Part shown: one piece after another, positions 17,044 through 24,253 of the stretch
How the letters are laid out: each line of letters begins with the position of its first letter
How positions within the stretch are numbered: position 1 is the stretch's first letter
Program-made: the position numbers and the translations under genes
The notes under the pieces: generated by a model
What the model was told of the DNA's origin: nothing
What the model saw: the letters and a program-made list of their open reading frames with translations, nothing else
Database searches by the model: none
NCBI RefSeq assembly: GCF_014642875.1
Contig: NZ_BMJC01000007.1
Span: 62,001-126,000 of the forward strand
Source: Puia dinghuensis
GTDB lineage: Bacteria > Bacteroidota > Bacteroidia > Chitinophagales > Chitinophagaceae
Reading direction: 5' to 3'
Length of the DNA stretch: 64,000 bases

Positions 17044-18168
17044 TCAGATGAGCGCCTGGAGGGCCTTGAGGAAGAGGCGTAGCAGCAGCTCGCATTTTGC
17101 CACGTCTTTGTACGCGCCGCACCAGACCTCAAAAGGCAGGGCGATGCTTTTTACATCTTCTTCGGTGAGGCTGAAGATCATAAAGGTGGTGGCGTCGCGC
17201 AGCTGTGGGTAGTATTTTTTGATCCAGGCTTCTTCGTTGGCGAATTTCCTGCCGTCCCATTGAAGCCCGACGGCCTCGCTGAAGAGGGTGTAACGACGTT
17301 GAGCGTAGTAAGGACGGCCCGGTCCGGTATAATAATCTTCGAGGATATCCGTCAGGCGTTTACCGCTGGCCCCCGACAGATCGTAGCTCTTGGCGATGGC
17401 GTAGGAGTCGATGTCACCCAGCATGTCCGAGCCCGGGGCATTGACATAGACATAATGTTGTTCGGTGTGTTCCGACAGGGGATGCTTGTTGTTGCGCAGA
17501 TAGGCAAAGACAAAATCTTCGGCCGAGGTGGCGATATCGCCCAACCAGGTGACGAGGTCCATATTCGAGTCGCAGTGCGGAACCAGTGCATGGAGGAAAC
17601 TTAGCCATTGAGGCAGCGGTGATACGAGTTGCGGATTATTCCAGGCGTCGAGCCCCGCCAGGACATGGGCGATGTCGCAGTATGTTCCGTCGGGCAGCAG
17701 CACTTCCTGGTGGTCGTGCTGGTAGATGAAGGGAACCTGTCCTACGCGGGTGTTCCCATAGACGCGGTCGTCGGCACGGTAGGTGACGAGGCGGTATTTC
17801 TCTACTTCGTTGTTCTTTTTATAATGTCTTGTCCGGCGGATGCGGCTTTGACCCGTTTCATCGTTGGGTGGGGTCCCGGTGATGGTCACCTGGTAACGGC
17901 ATTCGATGGGGGCGGCCCGGCAGATGAGTTCTTTGTTCCAGCCCCATTTGTCATAGAAGATCTTGCGGAGCCGGGTGATCATTTTTGGCAGCTGCGTTTG
18001 TTCGCCCGGCCAATAGTCTTCTTCTTCCCTCAGCAGGGCGAGGAATTGGCTAAGGGGCAGCACATCTTTTTGGGGATGGCCGCCTTCGGGGCTGCGGGCC
18101 AGGATAGGTTGGAATAGTTGCATCATGGTGTTCTTAGGAGCAGGTTCGGCGAGATCAAGGTTTGACAT
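17044..18168 (-). CDS. Uncharacterised 374-aa soluble protein
   Basis: I do not recognise this protein. There is no signal peptide or membrane helix. It is mixed alpha/beta with many Tyr, Trp, Asp and His residues, for example REEEDYWPGEQTQLPKMITRL, QVPFIYQHDHQEVLLPDGTYCD and YYTGPGRPYYAQRRYTLF. It is first in the operon that continues into the membrane protein, the 7TMR kinase and the receiver, so it is probably part of, or controlled by, that signalling unit. The start lies only 41 bp from the divergent NarL regulator gene, so the two promoters must overlap. Confidence 0.65.
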   Translation of the reverse strand: MSNLDLAEPAPKNTMMQLFQPILARSPEGGHPQKDVLPLSQFLALLREEEDYWPGEQTQLPKMITRLRKIFYDKWGWNKELICRAAPIECRYQVTITGTPPNDETGQSRIRRTRHYKKNNEVEKYRLVTYRADDRVYGNTRVGQVPFIYQHDHQEVLLPDGTYCDIAHVLAGLDAWNNPQLVSPLPQWLSFLHALVPHCDSNMDLVTWLGDIATSAEDFVFAYLRNNKHPLSEHTEQHYVYVNAPGSDMLGDIDSYAIAKSYDLSGASGKRLTDILEDYYTGPGRPYYAQRRYTLFSEAVGLQWDGRKFANEEAWIKKYYPQLRDATTFMIFSLTEEDVKSIALPFEVWCGAYKDVAKCELLLRLFLKALQALI

Positions 18169-18209
18169 ACTTTCAATTTTTATATTTAACTTTCGGGATA
18201 ACCTTTCAT

Positions 18210-18878
18210 ATGGATAACATCAAGCCCTCCGTAGCGCTGGTTGATGATCATGTGATGCTTCGGGCCGGATTGGCGAACATCATCCGGAGCTTTGAACATG
18301 ATGTCCTCTTCGAAGCCGACAACGGCAAGCAGTGTATGGATCAACTGGAGGCCGGACTTATTCCCTCTATTGTTCTTCTCGACATCAACATGCCCCAGAT
18401 GGATGGTTATGCCACCGCGCTTTGTATCAAGCAGCGATTCCCGCAGGTGAAGGTGCTTGCCCTGTCGATGTACGATTCGGAGAATTCCATCATCCGGATG
18501 CTGCGCAATGGGGCAAGGGGTTATATCCTCAAAGACAGCGATCCGGCCGAATTGCATGCGGCCTTGCTTGACATCCAGGAGAAGGGCTATTATTATTCGG
18601 AGATGATCAACGCCCGGCTGATCCGCCTTGTCAACGATCTCGACAATCCCGAGGGGACACTTAATCAAATGATCTCGATCACTCTCAGCGAGAGGGAGAT
18701 CGAATTTCTCCGACTGACGTGTACCGAACTTAGTTATAAAGAGATCGCGGATAAGATGGGGGTAAGCCCGCGGACGGTGGACGGATATCGGGACATCCTT
18801 TTCGAGAAGCTTTCGCTCAAAACCAGGGTAGGATTGGTATTGTATGCAATCCGTACCGGGTTGGTTATGGTGGGTTGA
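18210..18878 (+). CDS. NarL/FixJ-family response regulator
   Basis: A 222-aa regulator. The receiver (about 6-125) has D12-D13, phosphoacceptor D58 in IVLLDINMPQMDG, Ser in ALSMYD and Lys in YILKDSD. The LuxR-type helix-turn-helix (about 155-215) has LSEREIEFLRLTCTELSYKE, then SPRTVDGYRDILFEKL. The ATG at 18210 is chosen; an upstream ATG at 18162 lies inside the divergent gene. Divergent placement beside the four-gene kinase operon makes it a likely partner of the 7TMR kinase, supplying the DNA-binding output that the receiver-only protein lacks. Confidence 0.9.
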   Translation: MDNIKPSVALVDDHVMLRAGLANIIRSFEHDVLFEADNGKQCMDQLEAGLIPSIVLLDINMPQMDGYATALCIKQRFPQVKVLALSMYDSENSIIRMLRNGARGYILKDSDPAELHAALLDIQEKGYYYSEMINARLIRLVNDLDNPEGTLNQMISITLSEREIEFLRLTCTELSYKEIADKMGVSPRTVDGYRDILFEKLSLKTRVGLVLYAIRTGLVMVG

Positions 18879-19138
18879 AGTCAATTATGGACATGACGCT
18901 CATAGACATAAGGGCAGAGTTTAGGAGTCAAAAAAGGTTTAATGGTAAATGGTACTGATCGAGGTGCAGCCCTTTCGCGATCGTGGCGCAGCCCTTTCGC
19001 GGTGCTAAGTAAGGATAAATTGGCGGGTGGACGCACCGTGTTTTCACCCGGAAAGAGCAGTTTTTTAACGGGGTGGGGTGCCCACGAGTTTCCGGCCCGG
19101 GAGGCGGCGGGTGATACGCAGGAGGGATAAATGGGGCC
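18879..19138. other. Gene-free 260-bp gap between convergent genes
   Basis: It holds two copies of GCAGCCCTTTCGCG (18966-18979 and 18988-19001) and one copy of the recurrent motif CCGTGTTTTCACCC (19036-19049). I see no convincing coding frame and no clear terminator. A control-type motif between two 3' ends is odd and may mark a lost gene or a small RNA. Confidence 0.5.
19036..19049. promoter_or_regulatory. Recurrent palindrome motif CCGTGTTTTCACCC
   Basis: Arms CCGTG and CAC(C)C flank a T4 core. It matches the sites at 28775 (exact reverse complement) and 39746. No gene starts close by on either strand. Confidence 0.4.
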
Positions 19139-22100
19139 TCAGGCGGTGCCTTTACTGCCGAATTTTTTGGTGAGCTCCAGCACCACAGGGATGATGGCGC
19201 CCACGGAGGTGAGGGCGACGGTGATGCGGTGAGAGATGCTTTCCTGGGTCATGACGAGCATTACTGCGCAGGCCGCGATGATGATAAGGGCGGGGATACG
19301 GATAGTCGCCCAGACACCGGGGACGGCATATTTTTCTTTCAGTCCTTTGATAGCCGGCGAGCCTCTTTTCTGCAGGATGAATTCGCGGAAACTGATGGCA
19401 AAGAGCATGCATTCATTATTTTGATATTTCAGGATCCCTTTTCTGAGGAGCCGGAGCAGCAACCCGGCATCCCTGTAATTGGTGTAGCGGTCGCCGGCGA
19501 AATCGAAGAGGAAATACCGTTCCTCGCCGGACAACTTTTTCCAAATAGACTTGAAGGTGGATTGGTGATCGAGCATCGTATGGAGGATATGCTCTTCCTG
19601 GTCGGGAACCGGCAGCCGCTGCCCTGAAGGGCCATGGAGAAAATTCGGCACCGGGAATACGCCATTGGGGAAGAAATCATCCAGGATATTGTCACCTGCG
19701 GGAATGGGCAGCCGGAGAAAATCCAGCAGGAAGATGCGGTTGGCCGTGAGGGCGATGAGCCTGGGGATACCCATCAGGAACAAGACGATAGCCAGTAACA
19801 GCAGGGACCAATGAAAGAGGCCGAGATCGCGGAAAGAAAAGAGCGATTTATTCCGGGGCGAGCAGACCTGGAAATCCCGCAGCAGGGAATCTGCGGTGAA
19901 GCCCAGGCCGGTGGCGGAGTCCCTTTGCACTTTCTGCAACAGGCAAATGTTATTGGATGAAGGGGCCTTGAAGATCCAGGTGGAGTCTGCCGCCCGCTGG
20001 TCGATCGAATAACTCTTGTATTCCCCCGCGGTGACGAGGAAGAGTTCGTCCAACAGAATAATATAGGGTTGGTCGGGGTCATGCACGGAAGGCGCCGCCA
20101 GCATGGTACGCCAGCCATCGGGGATGCCGGTGATCGTCTCACCGTCGAGGTAGCGGCTATCGTACAGCAGCCGGTTGGTGAAATCCGCCTTTTGTTCCAG
20201 CTGACCCAGGACGGTCTTTTTCAGGTTGATCCGAATGTCGCGGGCGATGCTTTTCTGATGCACGGTATTGCGGCCGGCGATGTACAATTCATCGCTGCGG
20301 ATGAATTGCGATTTCTCTACCGTCCATGCGTACCAGAGGATGCCGAGCACCGGCAGGACGATCAATACCAGCAAGGAATAATAGGCAGAGCAGACATACA
20401 GGCGGGAAAAGGATCTTCCGGGAGCTTCCCCCGGCAGATAGCGTTTGCTGATGAAGACCTGCCAATACCGGTAGACCATCAGTGCCAGCGCCAGTCCCTG
20501 GAAGAAGATGACCATCATGGCGACGGATCGGCCGTGATCCCAGTCCGGCCGGGCGATGAGCCGGAAAATGAGCCAGTTGAGCAGGACGATGGTGATGACC
20601 ACGGCTGGTGAACAGCTGATCAGCTGCACCGACCAGTGTCTGAGGCCCCAATTGCGGTTGGGCCGCATGCGTTGCGGCAGCCAATTGCTGCTGCACTGCC
20701 ATTCGGTGAATACCGGATCATCGGGCGTGAACAGAGGAACTACTTTTCGCCGGCTGGCCAGGAATCCCCACAGCGCATAGAAGGGCAGCAGGAGGCTGAT
20801 GTAAAAGGCGATGCGAATATCCAGGCCGAAGACGGGCAGCAGCAGGGAATAAACAAGGCCAACGGCCAGCAACCCCCGAAAATACCATTGGGTAAAATCG
20901 TAAGAGGGCTGGTTTTGGTGCACGGGGCGTACCCATTCCACGGGATTGATCTCGAAGCTGAGCTTGGAGGGACGATTGGCGAGGGCCGTAGAGAGCAGCA
21001 GGCAAAGACAGAAGAGCAGGAAGAGATATAACAGCGACTCGCCGCCGAAGTGGATCATCCGGAAGATATTCCCGAAGTGGCTGCTCTTGTCGTAAAATAC
21101 GACCAGGGTCACCTCCTGTCCCGCGAGCGGGTGCACATAGAACGTGTAAGCCGAGCCGTAGAGGCGCACATCATCGACAAAAGCGCCAGCCCTGAGGTCT
21201 ATGGCATACTTTACCCTTTCGTTGTTGTCCGTCTCGGCGTAGAGGTTTTCGGACAGATTGCGCCGGGCATCGGAATGCATCAATATCCCCTTTGTGCGAG
21301 TGTCGACCAGGCAAAACCCATATCCCCTGGGCAATACCGGGTGGAGCCCGCTGTGGAGGTTGAAGGCCACCACGATACCAAAGCTGCGCAACGGCAAAGC
21401 GTTGATATTCGTGTCTGCCGCCGTGTCTATCTCCTCCTGCAGCCGCCGGGCGAGGTAGAGCTGGAATTCGCTGGTGATATTGGATTTCCCGGCGGTGAGC
21501 ACGAGGCTGGTATCGTCCGGGTCCTTCTGGCACAGCTGGCGGAAAAAAGAATAATCCTTCACCGGGGAGAAGGGAGAAATAAAGGTATAGGGATTCCATT
21601 TCGCCATCGTCATCCCTGTCGAGTCGAACCAGGCGACCCTTGTCACCAGCGGATAGATGGTAGGGGTAAAGAGGCGGTCGACCGCGTCTTTTTTGATGTG
21701 ATCCGTGTCCTTATAAGACAAAACCTTTTGCAGGTGAAGCGGGCCGTCGAGGCGCCTGTAGGCGGCGATATACGATTCGAGCTGCCGGCCGGCGAGGCGC
21801 AGGTCCTGCCGGATATCGTTGTCGAGCTGTATGGAAATTTTGTGCAGACGACTTTCGACCAGGCTTTCGGCTGAGAAGTCTGCGAGGAAATAATCACCTG
21901 CAAGGATGCAAACGGCGCAACCCAGGTAGATGGCCAGGACGAGGGAGAGGAGATCCCATTTCCGGAGACGTTCGCGCGGGCTGAGGAAGAATACTTTCAG
22001 GAAGGGCAGGATGGTGAGGCCCAGCAGGATCACCAGGATCATCCCGACGACGAAGGACGTGGGCAGGCTCTTTACCTGACGGTCGTATTCCGCCTTGCTG

Positions 22101-22834
22101 ATGAGGCCGCCCAGCACCAGTGTCGAACCGGCCAGCTGGAAGGGCTGGTAAAAGAGCAGATAGCTTTCGCCGCCGATGAGGATCGTGCTGGTGGTGGACA
22201 GATCGGTATTCTTTTGCAGTGAAAGCGCGGAGTCGACGTTGATGGCGAAGGAGGCGCTGATCTTGTCCTTGAGGTAGACGACCCTCAGCTGATGGGCGCT
22301 GTCCTGCCGGGACGAGTCTTTGTGCAGCACCACATAGGTGTCGAACAGATCGTCCCGGGCCGCCAGGACGGGTTCGAGGAAGTCCGCTATTTTGATGATG
22401 GCGCGATCGGTCGAATCGATACCATAGGATAGACGGGGAGGTTCAGTCGGTGGAAATTGTAATTGGGGGCCGTCGGGGAGCGAGTCCTGACGCCGTAGAT
22501 GCAGCGAGTCCTGGCGCCGCTGATGGCGCCTGCCGGATGTATCGGTGTGGAAATGGATATACTCATCGATCTGCTGGTCAAGGCGCTTTTGCTCGGATGG
22601 CATGCAGTGGCAGTTGGCAATATTGGAAAAGGCATCGGCGAGATTGGCGTTGCGGGCCGTCATATTGTTCGCCAGCTGGTTGAGGATACGAAACCCGCGG
22701 CTGTTGAGCTCGGCCTGGTTGCCCGGAATATACCGGTAGTAGAATATGCCGAAGAATATCGAGAAGATACCCAGGAAGAGGTAGAGGATCGACAACCGCC
22801 GCGCGAATAATATGCTTTTGGTGAAGAGGTTCAT
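19139..22834 (-). CDS. Large multi-pass membrane protein with extracellular Cache-like sensor region
   Basis: The 1231-aa protein has roughly 12 transmembrane segments. The first (about 13-33) is followed by a large exported domain, then a helical pair, then a second exported domain that reads like a Cache sensor (TRVAWFDSTGMTMAKWNPYTF, then YGFCLVDTRTKGILMHSDARR). More helices, a third short exported part and a cytoplasmic helical domain (SGEERYFLFDFAGDRYTNYRD) follow; the end has two more helices. There is no histidine kinase, cyclase or methyl-accepting domain, so how it signals is unknown. ATG 22834 is chosen; an upstream ATG at 22996 would overlap the divergent gene. Two copies of the recurrent palindrome lie in the divergent promoter region. 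Confidence 0.7.
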   Translation of the reverse strand: MNLFTKSILFARRLSILYLFLGIFSIFFGIFYYRYIPGNQAELNSRGFRILNQLANNMTARNANLADAFSNIANCHCMPSEQKRLDQQIDEYIHFHTDTSGRRHQRRQDSLHLRRQDSLPDGPQLQFPPTEPPRLSYGIDSTDRAIIKIADFLEPVLAARDDLFDTYVVLHKDSSRQDSAHQLRVVYLKDKISASFAINVDSALSLQKNTDLSTTSTILIGGESYLLFYQPFQLAGSTLVLGGLISKAEYDRQVKSLPTSFVVGMILVILLGLTILPFLKVFFLSPRERLRKWDLLSLVLAIYLGCAVCILAGDYFLADFSAESLVESRLHKISIQLDNDIRQDLRLAGRQLESYIAAYRRLDGPLHLQKVLSYKDTDHIKKDAVDRLFTPTIYPLVTRVAWFDSTGMTMAKWNPYTFISPFSPVKDYSFFRQLCQKDPDDTSLVLTAGKSNITSEFQLYLARRLQEEIDTAADTNINALPLRSFGIVVAFNLHSGLHPVLPRGYGFCLVDTRTKGILMHSDARRNLSENLYAETDNNERVKYAIDLRAGAFVDDVRLYGSAYTFYVHPLAGQEVTLVVFYDKSSHFGNIFRMIHFGGESLLYLFLLFCLCLLLSTALANRPSKLSFEINPVEWVRPVHQNQPSYDFTQWYFRGLLAVGLVYSLLLPVFGLDIRIAFYISLLLPFYALWGFLASRRKVVPLFTPDDPVFTEWQCSSNWLPQRMRPNRNWGLRHWSVQLISCSPAVVITIVLLNWLIFRLIARPDWDHGRSVAMMVIFFQGLALALMVYRYWQVFISKRYLPGEAPGRSFSRLYVCSAYYSLLVLIVLPVLGILWYAWTVEKSQFIRSDELYIAGRNTVHQKSIARDIRINLKKTVLGQLEQKADFTNRLLYDSRYLDGETITGIPDGWRTMLAAPSVHDPDQPYIILLDELFLVTAGEYKSYSIDQRAADSTWIFKAPSSNNICLLQKVQRDSATGLGFTADSLLRDFQVCSPRNKSLFSFRDLGLFHWSLLLLAIVLFLMGIPRLIALTANRIFLLDFLRLPIPAGDNILDDFFPNGVFPVPNFLHGPSGQRLPVPDQEEHILHTMLDHQSTFKSIWKKLSGEERYFLFDFAGDRYTNYRDAGLLLRLLRKGILKYQNNECMLFAISFREFILQKRGSPAIKGLKEKYAVPGVWATIRIPALIIIAACAVMLVMTQESISHRITVALTSVGAIIPVVLELTKKFGSKGTA

Positions 22835-22892
22835 ACGTTGCGCCGAATCGCCTATGGCCTGGAGAAAGGTAGTGCAGACTTTATTGTCACGG

Positions 22893-22908
22893 CACCGTGT
22901 TTTTCCCG
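22893..22908. promoter_or_regulatory. Recurrent palindrome motif, copy nearest the minus-strand gene
   Basis: CACCGTGTTTTTCCCG lies 59 bp before the start of the 1231-aa membrane protein. It has the CCGTG arm and a T5 core, with a weaker right arm. Confidence 0.4.
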
Positions 22909-22931
22909 TATTTGGGGTTGATAAAGATAAA

Positions 22932-22946
22932 GGGGTGTTTTTCCCG
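22932..22946. promoter_or_regulatory. Recurrent palindrome motif, copy nearest the plus-strand gene
   Basis: GGGGTGTTTTTCCCG lies 48 bp before the 242-aa membrane-protein start. It is the exact reverse complement of the site at 8791-8804 over 14 bases. Confidence 0.4.
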
Positions 22947-22994
22947 TTGTCAGGCGAACCGCCGAATGTTAGCTTGTGCTGAAAATCGTCATCC

Positions 22995-23723
22995 ATGTCA
23001 CGACAATTCTACTTTGTCTCACCCAACCGGCAGATGAGTATCCTCCAGATCACCGGTGTAGTACTGTTGTTTATAGGATTGGTGAGCATGTTGGGTGTTG
23101 GATGCAATACCCTGCAAAACGGCGTCCCCACGCCCGTTGCCCTGCAGCTGCCCGCCGGGCAAAAGGCTGCGGTTGGAATAGGGCCAGTCAAGCCAACGAA
23201 CGAGGCTACCGTCATGGCCCTTTCAGTGCTGCTGATAACGATATCCTGGCCGCTTATTTTCCCGAGCATGTTGCGGTCTTCTTCCAAAGGCGAGGTCTCG
23301 AGCACCAGGGCGGCGGTGTTTATGATCGTCGCCGCTTTTATTGCGCTTGCCGTGCGGACGGGATGGACCGACGCGGGTATGCAGGGTCTTGTCCTCAACG
23401 CCGGGTGGATCAGCGTGCTGGGCATTGCGTTTGGCGCAAAGACCCTGCAATACTGGGCGGAGAATAATCCTTTCGCGCGAAACCCTTGGCCATCGACCTT
23501 TCCCCAGGCGCCCGGCGTAAGAACCCCCACTATTATGCTGCCAGGGGGGCCCAATGCGGCCCCTGTATCCCCGAATCCGGGGCCGGTTGCTCAGGGTTCA
23601 TTCCAGGCTTCCACGACCCTGAAGGCGATGCAGCTGCCGATACACTATCACAACGAGATCGCTACCCAGCCGCCGGCCGGGCTTCCGCCCGCGATTGAGA
23701 AAGCCCTAAATTCCAAGTCATGA
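22995..23723 (+). CDS. Membrane protein with proline-rich tail
   Basis: The 242-aa protein has a first hydrophobic segment near 16-36 (ITGVVLLFIGLVSMLGVGC), a second near 74-92 and two more near 108-150. A Pro/Gly/Asn-rich C-terminal tail of about 85 residues follows, with PGGPNAAPVSPNPGPVAQGS. The family is not recognised. Its stop overlaps the start of the papain-like gene (ATGA), so translation is coupled; it leads a three-gene operon. It could anchor or export the peptidase, as the tail may be a flexible linker or docking arm, but that is inferred from gene order only. Confidence 0.7.
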   Translation: MSRQFYFVSPNRQMSILQITGVVLLFIGLVSMLGVGCNTLQNGVPTPVALQLPAGQKAAVGIGPVKPTNEATVMALSVLLITISWPLIFPSMLRSSSKGEVSSTRAAVFMIVAAFIALAVRTGWTDAGMQGLVLNAGWISVLGIAFGAKTLQYWAENNPFARNPWPSTFPQAPGVRTPTIMLPGGPNAAPVSPNPGPVAQGSFQASTTLKAMQLPIHYHNEIATQPPAGLPPAIEKALNSKS

Positions 23724-24220
23724 TATTAACCGGAGTTCAAATGCAAAAACAGCTGATGGACCAGTGGTGCTGGGCAGCCGTAGCTTCTACCGTCTCCTTC
23801 TATTATTACAATAACCTGAATGGTCTGCGGCAGGCCGATGTTGCTTCTATGGCGGTGAACCCGGTATGTTCCATCGTCACTGCAGATAACGCGGCCGATT
23901 ATTCGCAATGCGATGAGCCGCAGGATCTGGGTTATGTGTTGAAAAGCGTGACCCATAACGGCGCCTGGGATATTCCGCAGGCGTTGAATCCAAACCAAAT
24001 CATTCATCAACTCAATGGCGGATATCCTATTTGCTGCCAGATCAACTGGAACGGTATTACGGTGGCCCATTACGTGCTGCTGTACGGCATCGATGGCGAC
24101 AATGTGCTGATCGGCGACCCTGCTGCTAACAATTACTGGGCCCCTTACGACTATCTGACGTCCAATTTTGCCAACAACGGCGGCTTCTGGAGCCGGTCGA
24201 TAGGAACACAAGCCGTATAA
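23720..24220 (+). CDS. Papain-like cysteine peptidase (AvrRpt2/C70-like)
   Basis: The 166-aa protein is a single papain-like domain. The catalytic Cys is probably C17 in DQWCWAAVASTVSFYY and the His H117 in VAHYVLLYGIDGDNVLIGDPA, with the following Asp in IGDPA completing the site; this is the pattern of AvrRpt2-type and C39-like peptidases. No signal peptide is seen, so it may stay in the cell or leave by a dedicated route. It is the middle gene of a cassette, coupled to the membrane-protein gene upstream and 33 bp before the secreted 793-aa gene. The target is unknown; possible roles are a toxin, a processing peptidase or an enzyme that matures its neighbour. Confidence 0.8.
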   Translation: MILTGVQMQKQLMDQWCWAAVASTVSFYYYNNLNGLRQADVASMAVNPVCSIVTADNAADYSQCDEPQDLGYVLKSVTHNGAWDIPQALNPNQIIHQLNGGYPICCQINWNGITVAHYVLLYGIDGDNVLIGDPAANNYWAPYDYLTSNFANNGGFWSRSIGTQAV

Positions 24221-24253
24221 ATCCACACATAAATACCATAAATACCATTTACC

